64,000 nucleotides of DNA from Actinobacteria bacterium IMCC26103 (lineage in GTDB: Bacteria; Actinomycetota; Actinomycetes; Nanopelagicales; Nanopelagicaceae), in NCBI GenBank assembly GCA_002284875.1, contig CP015604.1:124001-188000 (forward strand), read 5' to 3'. Positions 9,904 to 20,024 of this stretch are shown here, piece by piece; position 1 is the stretch's first letter; every line of letters begins with the position of its first letter. Under the pieces are notes generated by a model, which was not told the DNA's origin, did no database searches, and was given only the letters and a program-made list of their open reading frames with translations. The translations under genes and the position numbers were made by a program.

Positions 9904-10575
9904 CTAGTTGTTGAGCGTAGCTTCAGAGTGCGCACCGCAGCCATGGTCGACTGAGACTACGCGCGCATCATCAGGTGCGATCGCATTGGCGCAAACACCA
10001 AATGAAGAACGAAGTGAACCTGCGATTGGAATAAAGAAACCGCATGATGCGCAAGGCTTTGGTGCGTTCTGTGCCAGCGGTGTATTTGGTCCACGGTCCC
10101 CCGTGTACCAACGCTTACTTGCTTGATCGCGACCTTCGATAGAAAGCACGCGCGGACGCATTAAACCAAGATCGAAAGTTTCGGTTGCATCTAAGCCTTC
10201 ATCTTGAATTAGCGCGTTAACGCCAGGAACTAAACGAGTGTCATCTAAAACGCTTGGAACAATAACGCCAGGTTGAATATCTTCCGGCAAGATGCGATCT
10301 TTATATTCGATCCAATCTGGTGCCAAAAGTGAATCTGGTCCAGGTAGAACAACGACATCGCACACTGTTGGTTCGGCATCTTTATCAACCTTGGCAACAG
10401 TTACACACCAGCGCCAGCCTTTATAGCCTTGAATATCTGCGTCAAAGAGATAACTGGCTACGCGATTTTCATCTTCGAATTCGACAGAGATGAAAGCACC
10501 GACCTGCGAAGGCTTTTCAGCCCCCGCAAGTGCGGCACTTCTTGCAATCTCTTGTGCGCCGAATTCTTTTGTCAT
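9904..10575 (-). CDS. DUF3027 family protein
   Basis: A soluble 223-residue protein of unknown function, found in most actinobacteria near cspB and serC. Conserved features are GAFISVEFEDENRVASYLFD, GYKGWRWCVTVAKV, and a C-terminal four-cysteine segment (CASCGFFIP...FGVCANAI...DHGCGAHSE) that looks like a zinc site. The start is placed at ATG 10575 (MTKEFGAQEIARSAAL), 4 nt after the groEL stop; a longer frame upstream overlaps groEL and is not supported. It is probably read through from groEL. Confidence 0.8.
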   Translation of the reverse strand: MTKEFGAQEIARSAALAGAEKPSQVGAFISVEFEDENRVASYLFDADIQGYKGWRWCVTVAKVDKDAEPTVCDVVVLPGPDSLLAPDWIEYKDRILPEDIQPGVIVPSVLDDTRLVPGVNALIQDEGLDATETFDLGLMRPRVLSIEGRDQASKRWYTGDRGPNTPLAQNAPKPCASCGFFIPIAGSLRSSFGVCANAIAPDDARVVSVDHGCGAHSEATLNN

Positions 10576-10579
10576 GGAT

Positions 10580-12269
<1,690 letters not shown>

Positions 12270-12314
12270 CGCCAAATCTACGGCCTTCTATTCCGAGGCG
12301 CAAAACGAGGTGGG

Positions 12315-12581
12315 CTAGCGAGCAGAACGAGCGAGCATGCGGGCCTGCCGGAGGCGGCGCAGGCGCTTAACGAGCATCGGAGAGGCCGTTAAGGCATCTT
12401 CACGATCAATCAGGTCGTTAAGGAGTTGGTAATAACGTGGTGCGCTTAAATCAAAGAGCTCTTTAATTGCAGACTCTTTCGCACCGGCAAAGCGCCACCA
12501 ATTAGATTCGAAATCCAAGATGCGGATTTCGAGGTCGCTAAGTGAATTACTCACTTCTTGGTTATTTTCCAGCGCTGACAT
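12315..12581 (-). CDS. DUF3263 family protein
   Basis: A small soluble protein of 88 residues. The block FESNWWRFAGAKESAIKELF, then SAPRYYQLLNDL and a C-terminal RLRRLRQARMLARSAR are the hallmark of DUF3263, an actinobacterial family of unknown function with a helix-turn-helix-like and strongly basic character, so DNA binding is possible. It lies upstream of groEL on the same strand and downstream of a decarboxylase gene on that strand. Confidence 0.82.
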   Translation of the reverse strand: MSALENNQEVSNSLSDLEIRILDFESNWWRFAGAKESAIKELFDLSAPRYYQLLNDLIDREDALTASPMLVKRLRRLRQARMLARSAR

Positions 12582-12621
12582 ATGGCAAATCTTAAACCAG
12601 GCCGCGCTTAAATTGTGGGAT

Positions 12622-13974
12622 TTAGAGCGTATCTAAAATCATTGAGATATCAGAGATCTTGGTATAGGGATTCACTATGGCAAAGCGCAAGATTGCCTCG
12701 CCTTTATCTGATGATGGCGGGATAAAACCAATTTGATCTGCTAATAATTTATCACTCCACTTTTGATAATCATCGGCCTTCCAACCGATTCGTTTAAAGG
12801 CGACGATGGAAAGTTCTGGTTTCATTACAAGTTCTAAATTGGGATGAGCGGTTATTAAATCTGCGGCGGCGTGTGAGACATTTAAAGTCTCTTCCATCGC
12901 TTGGCTATAAGCATCTGTGCCATGTGCGGCAAGTGAGAACCAGAAAGGTAAGCCGCGCACGCGACGTGTTAAGTGAATTGCAAAGTCCGATGGTGACCAA
13001 GAATCGTCATGCAATGTATCTAAATAAGATGCATGTTGGGTATGGGTCTCTTTTGCAATCTCGGGGTTGCGATAGATCAAAGCGCAAGCATCGAATGGTG
13101 CAAATAACCATTTATGCGGATCAACTATTAATGAATCAGCCTGTTCTACCCCGTTAAATTTGCCGCGCACAGATGGCGCACATAACGCCGCCAGACCATA
13201 TGCGCCATCGACATGGAACCAGATATCGCGCGCATGGGTTGCAGCTCCTACAGTTTCTAAATCATCAATAATTCCCAAGTTAGTTGTGCCACCAGTTGCA
13301 ACGACTGCAAAGACGCGGGTTTTCGAGGTGGCGTGCAGGTTATCGATTGCCGAGCCCACTGCAGCGCCATGAATTTTGCGATCACTGCCGGGTTCGATCT
13401 GTAATAAGTCCACATCCATAATATGAGCGGCGCTAGCGATTGATGAATGCGCTTCGGCGCTGCAGGCTATTGCCCAACGCGCAGTATCGGGATATTTCTT
13501 ACGCGCATCAGCTCGTGCGGTAACTAGCGCGGAAAGATTTCCATTAGTGCCACCTTGTACAAATACTCCACCTGCAGATTGCGGCAGCCCTGCTAAATCA
13601 GCGATCCAGCGCAGCGCTTGATTTTCCGCAAATACTGCACCTGCACCTTCTTGCCACGAACCACCATAAAGTGAACTTGCACCAACTACTAAATCAAAGA
13701 GGTTGGAATATTCAGTTGGAGCAGATGGGATAAATGCCAAGTTACGGGGATGATCAGTTGAAATACATGCTTTCGCTAAGACATTTGTAAATACCGCAAG
13801 TGCTTCATGGCCACCTAGCCCTTTAGCGGTTATGGTATTGCCAACTTCATTATATAAATCTTCTGCTGTGCGCGGGCCATCAAGTGGTGGGTCATCTTTG
13901 AGGCGGTGCAAGCTATAGGCCAAGATTTCCTTGGCGAGGGCCTCAACTTCCGGTGTGAAATTATGAATTGGCAT
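12622..13974 (-). CDS. Group II PLP-dependent decarboxylase, substrate unknown
   Basis: A 450-residue fold-type I PLP enzyme. VDPHKWLFAPFDACALIYR contains the PLP lysine in the His-Lys-Trp setting typical of aromatic amino acid, glutamate and diaminobutyrate decarboxylases; WFHVDGAYGLAAL supplies the aspartate that pairs with the pyridine nitrogen, and GGTNGNLSAL binds the cofactor phosphate. The substrate cannot be told from sequence. The start overlaps the end of the SDR gene by 14 nt on the same strand, which indicates a shared transcript. Confidence 0.85.
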   Translation of the reverse strand: MPIHNFTPEVEALAKEILAYSLHRLKDDPPLDGPRTAEDLYNEVGNTITAKGLGGHEALAVFTNVLAKACISTDHPRNLAFIPSAPTEYSNLFDLVVGASSLYGGSWQEGAGAVFAENQALRWIADLAGLPQSAGGVFVQGGTNGNLSALVTARADARKKYPDTARWAIACSAEAHSSIASAAHIMDVDLLQIEPGSDRKIHGAAVGSAIDNLHATSKTRVFAVVATGGTTNLGIIDDLETVGAATHARDIWFHVDGAYGLAALCAPSVRGKFNGVEQADSLIVDPHKWLFAPFDACALIYRNPEIAKETHTQHASYLDTLHDDSWSPSDFAIHLTRRVRGLPFWFSLAAHGTDAYSQAMEETLNVSHAAADLITAHPNLELVMKPELSIVAFKRIGWKADDYQKWSDKLLADQIGFIPPSSDKGEAILRFAIVNPYTKISDISMILDTL

Positions 13975-15442
13975 AATCAGTGCGATTAGCTTTTCGAATT
14001 AAATTACGCATCATTGTTGGAAATACAAAGGAATGAAAGGGAAGTACTGCATACCAGTACAACTGTCCGCCTAAACCGCGCGGTGAGAAACTCGCTTCTT
14101 GGCGCACAATTCGTTTGCCGCCTTGTTCGGAAATTGAAAATTCCAACCAAGCTTTACCAGGCAGAACCATTTCGGCATATAGCTTTAACCTAACGCCGCG
14201 TTCTAACTCTTCTACTCGCCAAAAATCTAAACTCTCGCCAACGTGAAGTGTCAGCGGATCGCGGCGTCCGCGACGTAAGCCGACTCCACCAAAGACGCGA
14301 TCCAAAAGTCCACGCAGATACCAGAGAAAATCAGCGCCATACCAACCATTTTCTCCTCCGATACTTTCGATCGCCTGCCATAGAGCAGCAGCTGATGCAT
14401 CGGTTGCGCTTTCGCGGCGATCGCGCAAGACCATTTCACCGGCCCATTCCGGATCGCTCTGGGCTTTCTGCCAAGGCGCAGTTGGATATGCCGCATCTGA
14501 CCAACGCGTTACTACTTCGCGATCAGCAATTCGCGAGAGCGCTAATTTAATTGCACCTTCCACATCAATAAAGCCTTCAGGTGGTGGGGCAATTATTGAA
14601 TCAATACTCTTCTTGGGATCTGCAACTACTTCACTAATTAAAGATTCAACTAGCGGTCGCGCTAAAGATGTTGGTACAGGTGTAACGAAGCCGATCCAAA
14701 GGCTAGATAACTTTGGGGTAAGTACTGGAACTTGAATAATCCAGCGTTTGCGCAGCCCAGATAACTTGGCAAATTTCTGCATCATATCCGCGTAAGAAAG
14801 CACTTCTTTGCCGCCAATATCGCAGATCTTGGAAACTGGCGTCGGCAGCGCAGCACATTTACGTAAGTAATAAAGCGCATCACGAATCGAAATCGGCTGA
14901 GTTAAATTTGAAACCCATTTTGGAGTTGTCATGATCGGCAAGCGATGCGTTAGATGGCGCAACATTTCAAAGGAGGCGGAACCTGAACCGATAATAATTC
15001 CGGCGCGCAGTTCAAGAACTGGAACCTTGCCAGAGGCTAACTGTGTTCCGGTGTTCATTCGTGAGGCTAAATGCTGGCTCCGATTTAGATCGTTGGCGAT
15101 ACCGCCGAGATAAATAATCTGCGAGATATTTTCCGCTTCGGCTGCTTGCGCAAAATTCTGCGCCATGGCATTTTCGACTTCATCAAAATTCTTTCCGGCA
15201 TTTATCGAATGTAGTAAGTAATAAGCGGTGTGGACTCCGTGCAAAGCTCGTCGCAGATCGGCTGGGTTGTTGGCATTGCCGGCAACGATTTCAACGTCTT
15301 TGGCCCAAGGTTGTTCGCTAACTTTCTGCGCATCACGCACCAAGACTCGTACTGCACAATTATCTGAAACTAAATCGCGAACCAAACGGCCACCAACATA
15401 GCCAGATGCGCCGGTGACGAGGATTAAGCGCTGCGAGTTCAT
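13961..15442 (-). CDS. SDR-family NAD(P)-binding protein with C-terminal DUF2867-like domain
   Basis: A 493-residue two-part protein. Residues 1-300 form an atypical short-chain dehydrogenase (Rossmann motif TGASGYVGGRLV, AYYLLHSI, then SQIIYLGGIAND where the usual Tyr-x3-Lys is not evident). The remaining ~170 residues (DFLWYLRGLLDRVFGGVGLRRGRRD, then DFWRVEELERGVRLKLYAEM) match the DUF2867 region, a polyketide-cyclase/START-like fold often joined to such SDRs. The reaction is unknown. It is divergent from ndh with 23 nt between starts. Confidence 0.8.
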   Translation of the reverse strand: MNSQRLILVTGASGYVGGRLVRDLVSDNCAVRVLVRDAQKVSEQPWAKDVEIVAGNANNPADLRRALHGVHTAYYLLHSINAGKNFDEVENAMAQNFAQAAEAENISQIIYLGGIANDLNRSQHLASRMNTGTQLASGKVPVLELRAGIIIGSGSASFEMLRHLTHRLPIMTTPKWVSNLTQPISIRDALYYLRKCAALPTPVSKICDIGGKEVLSYADMMQKFAKLSGLRKRWIIQVPVLTPKLSSLWIGFVTPVPTSLARPLVESLISEVVADPKKSIDSIIAPPPEGFIDVEGAIKLALSRIADREVVTRWSDAAYPTAPWQKAQSDPEWAGEMVLRDRRESATDASAAALWQAIESIGGENGWYGADFLWYLRGLLDRVFGGVGLRRGRRDPLTLHVGESLDFWRVEELERGVRLKLYAEMVLPGKAWLEFSISEQGGKRIVRQEASFSPRGLGGQLYWYAVLPFHSFVFPTMMRNLIRKANRTDYANS

Positions 15443-15465
15443 AGTTCAGAGCCTAGACTGCGGCT

Positions 15466-16698
15466 ATGGCTTCTTCCACACGACCAAAGGTCGTAATTCT
15501 CGGGGCAGGTTTCGGTGGGCTCACCACCGCTAAAGCGCTGTCTAAAGATGCCGATGTCACCGTTGTAGATCGCCATAACTTCCAAACTTTCCTGCCGCTT
15601 CTGTATCAGGTGGCTACCGCAGGCCTTGCTGCAGACCATGTCGCGCACCCGGTCCGTGGGGCGCTGCGTAAAAGTGGTGTGAAATTTCGAATGGGCTCAC
15701 CAATTTCGGTAGACCATAAAAATAGAACAGTGAAGTTAGATTCTTCTGAAACTCTAGAATTTGATCACTTGGTTGTTGCACTCGGTTCTGCCACGGCAGA
15801 TTTTGGAGTCTCAGGTGTTAACGAAAATGCGCTTGGTATGAAGAGCGTTCATGAAGCAATCGGTATTCGCGCTGAAGTAATGCGCCGCTTTGAAGATCTC
15901 TGCCGCTTTGAAGATCAAACTCGACTGTCGCTAAGCGTTGTCGGTGGCGGCCCAACAGGTGTCGAGATGGCAGGTGCCTTAGCTGAATTAGTTCGCGGAC
16001 CACTTGCAAATGACGAGGCCAATGCTGCCAAACATATCGATGTTTATTTGATTGAAGCTGGTCCTCGTATTCTGCCCGCGTTTAGTGAAAAACTATCTGC
16101 ACGTGCTAAACGAGATTTAGAAAAGCTAGGAGTTAATGTTTTACTAAATACCGCAGTGCAAGAAGTAAAGCCCCGTCAGATTTTGATAAAGGATGGCAGC
16201 CCAATTCCATCTGAAGTAACAATTTGGGCAGCTGGCGTTAAAGGCGAACCAACTGGTGCTTTGCTTAATTTGCCTCTTGATGGAACTCGCATCAGCGTTA
16301 CACAAAATTTACAGGTAAGCCACTATCCAAATATTTGGGCAATCGGTGATATCTCTGGTGCAAAGGGCGCAGATGGACGTTTCTTGCCGATGGTTGCACC
16401 TGTTGCAATGCAACAAGGTCGCTGGGTTGCTAAACAAATTATGCGCGCAGCCGGCGGAAAAGCACTTCAAGATTTCAAGTACTTAGATAAAGGTTCGATG
16501 GCAACTATTGGTCGCCACAAAGCAGTAGTTCAATTTAAAGGTATCCAGATCTCTGGCGCCATTGCTTGGTTTGCCTGGTTATGGCTGCACTTGTTCTACT
16601 TACTTGGTGGGCGCAACAAGATCGGCACGATTGCTGATTGGACTTGGAACTACCTAACTTTTGATCGCGGCAATCGCCACATTATGGATAGCATGTAA
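15466..16698 (+). CDS. ndh: Type II NADH dehydrogenase (NDH-2)
   Basis: A non-proton-pumping, FAD-containing NADH:quinone oxidoreductase on the inner face of the membrane. The 410-residue protein has an FAD dinucleotide motif at VVILGAGFGGLTTAKAL, the quinone-side FLPLLYQVATAGL segment, an NAD motif SVVGGGPTGVEMAGAL, and a C-terminal amphipathic and hydrophobic region (ISGAIAWFAWLWLHLFYLLGG) that anchors it to the membrane. It lies 4 nt before an alpha/beta hydrolase gene on the same strand. Confidence 0.93.
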   Translation: MASSTRPKVVILGAGFGGLTTAKALSKDADVTVVDRHNFQTFLPLLYQVATAGLAADHVAHPVRGALRKSGVKFRMGSPISVDHKNRTVKLDSSETLEFDHLVVALGSATADFGVSGVNENALGMKSVHEAIGIRAEVMRRFEDLCRFEDQTRLSLSVVGGGPTGVEMAGALAELVRGPLANDEANAAKHIDVYLIEAGPRILPAFSEKLSARAKRDLEKLGVNVLLNTAVQEVKPRQILIKDGSPIPSEVTIWAAGVKGEPTGALLNLPLDGTRISVTQNLQVSHYPNIWAIGDISGAKGADGRFLPMVAPVAMQQGRWVAKQIMRAAGGKALQDFKYLDKGSMATIGRHKAVVQFKGIQISGAIAWFAWLWLHLFYLLGGRNKIGTIADWTWNYLTFDRGNRHIMDSM

Positions 16699-16702
16699 TT
16701 TG

Positions 16703-17482
16703 ATGTCGGGCTATATAAATCTGCGCGGCCAGCAAATACATTCGCAAGAATGGGAAAATAATGGCGAAGCCGTAGTTCTTCTGCACGGTGGTTTAAGTCA
16801 AACTTCGCATTGGGATTATGTTCTGGCTCCAGATCTTGAACCCGATTTTCATCTCTTTGCTTACGATCGCGCAGGTCATGGTTACACCGCAGATCAAGCA
16901 GAATCTTTTCACTTCAAATTTCAAATTCGCGAAGCTATCGCCTACCTAGAAGATGTTGTAAAAGAACCGGCTCATTTAATTGGTTGGTCAGATGGTGGAA
17001 TCATCGCGATGTCGATCGCTATCGCTCGACCAGAGTTAGTTAAATCCTTAGTCCTAATAGGTGCGAATTATCATTATTCTGGCACGCTAATTCATCTCCC
17101 CTTTGTTGAGCCAAGTGAAGAAGATAAAGCCGAATATATGGAAACTTCACCAGATGCACCTCACACACAGGTGGAGAAGATAAAGAAGATGTTAAGTATT
17201 TGGGAGACTGAACCTGATATTCCGCTTAGCGATTTAGCAAAAATTCAATGTCCTACCTTGATAATTGCTGGCGATGACGATGTAATTTCACACGAGCACA
17301 CCCTTGAGATGTATCGCGCCATCGAGTTAAGTCAGTTGGCCATAATGCCTGGCACATCACATATTGCGCCCAAGGAAAAACCCGCTCTATTTAGCGCTTT
17401 AGTGCAGCAGTTTTTAACGGATTTAAATTATCCGATTACTAAGATGCCGATTCGTCGAGTTAGCAATCAACCGGAAGAATAG
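16703..17482 (+). CDS. Alpha/beta hydrolase, substrate unknown
   Basis: A 259-residue cytoplasmic hydrolase. LLHGGLSQTSHWDYV forms the oxyanion-hole region, Ser96 in LIGWSDGGII is the nucleophile, and Asp in AGDDDVISHEHT and His in MPGTSHIAPKEKP complete the triad. I start it at ATG 16703 (MSGYINLRGQ), 4 nt after ndh; a longer frame inside ndh is not credible. The last 23 nt overlap the carbonic anhydrase gene on the other strand. The substrate is not inferable. Confidence 0.88.
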   Translation: MSGYINLRGQQIHSQEWENNGEAVVLLHGGLSQTSHWDYVLAPDLEPDFHLFAYDRAGHGYTADQAESFHFKFQIREAIAYLEDVVKEPAHLIGWSDGGIIAMSIAIARPELVKSLVLIGANYHYSGTLIHLPFVEPSEEDKAEYMETSPDAPHTQVEKIKKMLSIWETEPDIPLSDLAKIQCPTLIIAGDDDVISHEHTLEMYRAIELSQLAIMPGTSHIAPKEKPALFSALVQQFLTDLNYPITKMPIRRVSNQPEE

Positions 17483-17978
17483 TTCCGGTCTTCACATCAT
17501 AAATCGCACCAGCCACAGTCACGCCATCGCGCAATAACGGATAAGCCCGGATACGATTGACGTCAGTTGCCAGCGCACCTTCTTGATCACGAGTTGTACG
17601 AAATTCGAGTGAGCGAGTGTCAACGCCAAATTTCTCATCGATAAGTTCGTGGATATCTGCTTCATCACCGCGCGCCATTGCGCAATCGGTGTGTGGCATC
17701 ACCAAGATACGATCGACATTTAAAAGATAGGTTGCCAGCACGAGTGTGCGGATAACGTCTTCCGTTACTCGGGCTCCAGCGTTACGTAAAATCTTGGCAT
17801 CGCCTGAGCGCATGCCGACCACAGACAAGGGATTGATTCGTGAATCCATGCAGGTAATGATTGCTAGACCCTTGGCGGCGCGACCGGTGAGTTCTGAGTA
17901 TTTAAATGACTTTATATATTCGGCATTTGCCGCGATTAGGTCGTCAAATTCCTCGTGAGGAAACGAATAGTTCTTCAT
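17460..17978 (-). CDS. Beta-class carbonic anhydrase
   Basis: A zinc enzyme that interconverts CO2 and bicarbonate. The 172-residue protein keeps the zinc ligands Cys43, His96 and Cys99 and the Asp45-Arg47 dyad (CMDSRINP and MPHTDCAMARG). At this size it belongs to the small actinobacterial beta-CA group. A GAAAGG ribosome site precedes the ATG. It is convergent with the hydrolase gene (23-nt overlap) and lies just downstream of the tRNA-Thr gene on the same strand. Confidence 0.92.
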   Translation of the reverse strand: MKNYSFPHEEFDDLIAANAEYIKSFKYSELTGRAAKGLAIITCMDSRINPLSVVGMRSGDAKILRNAGARVTEDVIRTLVLATYLLNVDRILVMPHTDCAMARGDEADIHELIDEKFGVDTRSLEFRTTRDQEGALATDVNRIRAYPLLRDGVTVAGAIYDVKTGTILPVDC

Positions 17979-18009
17979 CGTTAACCTTTCGCATTGGGTT
18001 GAAACTGCG

Positions 18010-18081
18010 AGCCCCCCGTCAGGATTGAACTGACGACCTGCGCATTACAAGTGCGCTGCTCTACCACTGAGCTAGAGAGGC
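18010..18081 (-). tRNA. tRNA-Thr (anticodon TGT)
   Basis: A full cloverleaf can be drawn on the minus strand: acceptor 5' GCCTCTC with 3' GGGGGGC, D-arm GCTCAGTGGTAGAGC, anticodon stem GCGCA/TGCGC around loop CTTGTAA (anticodon TGT), variable AGGTC, and T-arm GTCAG-TTCAATC-CTGAC. The 3' CCA is not encoded. The acceptor stem contains two G-T pairs. Confidence 0.95.
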
Positions 18082-18178
18082 TTGCCGCCTATGTGAGGCA
18101 ACGGGCGTAATTATGGCAGTTAACGCCGTAATCTAAAAATCATCAATCTCGGCAGCGTAAACAGGTAGGTTTGGCGCT

Positions 18179-19096
18179 ATGCGATTGGGCGTTTTAGATG
18201 TGGGTTCAAACACCGTCCATCTCCAAGTCGTTGATGCGCACCCTGGTGCTCGCCCAAGCCCGGCTACCAATCAAAAAGTCGAGCTGCGACTTCACGAATA
18301 TTTGAATAAAGATGGCGAAATAACCGCAGAAGGCGTTGCGCTACTTGAAGCATCAATTGAAGATGCAATTTCACATGCGAAAGAGTTTGAAACTGAAGAG
18401 ATCTTGGCTTTTGCTACATCCGCAATTCGTGATGCAAAAAATGGCAAAGAAATTCTGGCCGAGATAAATCAGAAATTTGAAATAGATCTGCAAGTTCTCT
18501 CTGGTGATGATGAAGCACAGATGACTTTCTTGGCAGTACGACGCTGGCTCGGTTGGTCCAGCGGTCGTTTGCTCGTCTTAGATATCGGTGGTGGCTCACT
18601 TGAAATCGCCGTTGGTGATGACGAACGTGCCGAGGCAACTGTTTCACTTCCGCTTGGTGCATCCCGTTTAACGCGCGAATATCTAGGCTCTGATCCCCAC
18701 ACCTCGAAAGAGATCAAAGCTTTAGAAATTTATGTATCAGATGCGGTTAAGAGTTCAGTACCAGAAGACATCATGGATCACGTAGCCGATCATTTCGTTG
18801 CAACCAGTAAAACCTTTAGAACTCTAGCTCGCTTGGGTGAACATTGGTTTGACGATAATCCCAAGTATTTAAAGATTAACTCGCTCACAAAAATGATTCC
18901 AAAGTTGCAAGATATGTCTAATAAGGATCGTGCTGAATTGCCGGGTGTTTCACAGAGCCGGGCGCGCCAAATTGTGGCGGGTGCGATCGTGGCGCGCACT
19001 GTTATGGAAAGGCTGCACATCAGCGAACTAGAAATTTGCCCTTGGGCGCTACGCGAAGGAATTGTCCTGCGTTGGCTCGATTGGATGGAGCGTTAA
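18179..19096 (+). CDS. ppx: Ppx/GppA family exopolyphosphatase
   Basis: A 305-residue member of the actin-like ASKHA fold that removes terminal phosphates from polyphosphate, or from pppGpp in GppA relatives. The phosphate-binding motifs are VLDVGSNTVHLQVVDAH near the start and VLDIGGGSLEIAV at about residue 140. It is the short two-domain form, lacking the C-terminal HD domain of E. coli Ppx. Polyphosphate kinase lies close by in the opposite direction, so synthesis and breakdown genes are neighbours. Confidence 0.88.
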   Translation: MRLGVLDVGSNTVHLQVVDAHPGARPSPATNQKVELRLHEYLNKDGEITAEGVALLEASIEDAISHAKEFETEEILAFATSAIRDAKNGKEILAEINQKFEIDLQVLSGDDEAQMTFLAVRRWLGWSSGRLLVLDIGGGSLEIAVGDDERAEATVSLPLGASRLTREYLGSDPHTSKEIKALEIYVSDAVKSSVPEDIMDHVADHFVATSKTFRTLARLGEHWFDDNPKYLKINSLTKMIPKLQDMSNKDRAELPGVSQSRARQIVAGAIVARTVMERLHISELEICPWALREGIVLRWLDWMER

Positions 19097-19121
19097 GACC
19101 TTAAAGTTAATTTAAATTACC

Positions 19122-20024
19122 CTAAATTAAAGGCTCATCGATCCAGTCACAAGCGATTACAACACCTGCACGACAATGCAAAACAATGGCTTGAGCCGGT
19201 TCTAAATCGCGATCCATAGATTTAAAATATTTCTTTCCAACTAACTTCTTTACTACCTTCGGAAGAATTGGATTATGGCTACACACAATTGCTGGAACAC
19301 CGCGATCCATTAAATCTTGAACATAATCCAGCGGTGCTTCGCGATCTTTGGCAAAACCATATTCAGATAAATCCGAAGCGAAGATCGGAGTTTTTTTGAG
19401 CGAACGCGCCATGACATCTACAGTTTCTATACAGCGCAGCGCATCTGATGTGTGAATCTCTAAATCGCCATATGGCATGTAGATCGGAAGTAAGCGCTTT
19501 GCCTGTAATTGACCGCGGTGTTCAAGTGGACGATCACCATCATCGCCATCCCAATCGGTGCGCTTTAACGCCTTGGCATGTCGCAGCAAAATAATTGGAA
19601 AGGTATCAGTGCCAAATTCCAAGAAGTAATCAACAATCGCGCGATCATCTTTATTAGTTAATTTCTCTTTAGCTTTCTTCGGCGCTAACCATTCGACTTG
19701 ATCGACTTCTATCGGATCTGGATGGCCGGTCATTTCTGTGGCATGTGCTGACCAAAAACGAACTTCTTTAGGAGCGCCTTCTAATTTGTAAACAACTGTT
19801 CCGATTTCAGGTCCGAAGATCGATTCGTAACCAGTTTCTTCTTGAATTTCGCGATAGCCGGCTGAGATATGAGATTCACCGGCTTCGACTTTTCCTTTGG
19901 GCAGTGACCAATCGTCATATTTTGGGCGGTGAACAATTGCAATTTCCAGATCACCCTTGTCACTCTTGCGCCATAAAACAGCACCTGCTGCTTGGATTAA
20001 AGGTGCGGCAACTTCTTTAGCCAT
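19122..20024 (-). CDS. mutT1: Nudix hydrolase fused to a SixA-like histidine phosphatase (MutT1 type)
   Basis: A 300-residue two-domain protein. Residues 44-66 (GKVEAGES...REIQEETGY) are a complete Nudix box; from residue 145 LLRHAKALKRTDW opens a histidine-phosphatase domain with catalytic His149, ending with VCSHNPILPKVV. In mycobacterial MutT1, the same fusion clears 8-oxo-GTP/dGTP and diadenosine polyphosphates, and the gene is also next to ppk. The start overlaps the ppk stop (TAATG), so translation is coupled. Confidence 0.9.
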   Translation of the reverse strand: MAKEVAAPLIQAAGAVLWRKSDKGDLEIAIVHRPKYDDWSLPKGKVEAGESHISAGYREIQEETGYESIFGPEIGTVVYKLEGAPKEVRFWSAHATEMTGHPDPIEVDQVEWLAPKKAKEKLTNKDDRAIVDYFLEFGTDTFPIILLRHAKALKRTDWDGDDGDRPLEHRGQLQAKRLLPIYMPYGDLEIHTSDALRCIETVDVMARSLKKTPIFASDLSEYGFAKDREAPLDYVQDLMDRGVPAIVCSHNPILPKVVKKLVGKKYFKSMDRDLEPAQAIVLHCRAGVVIACDWIDEPLI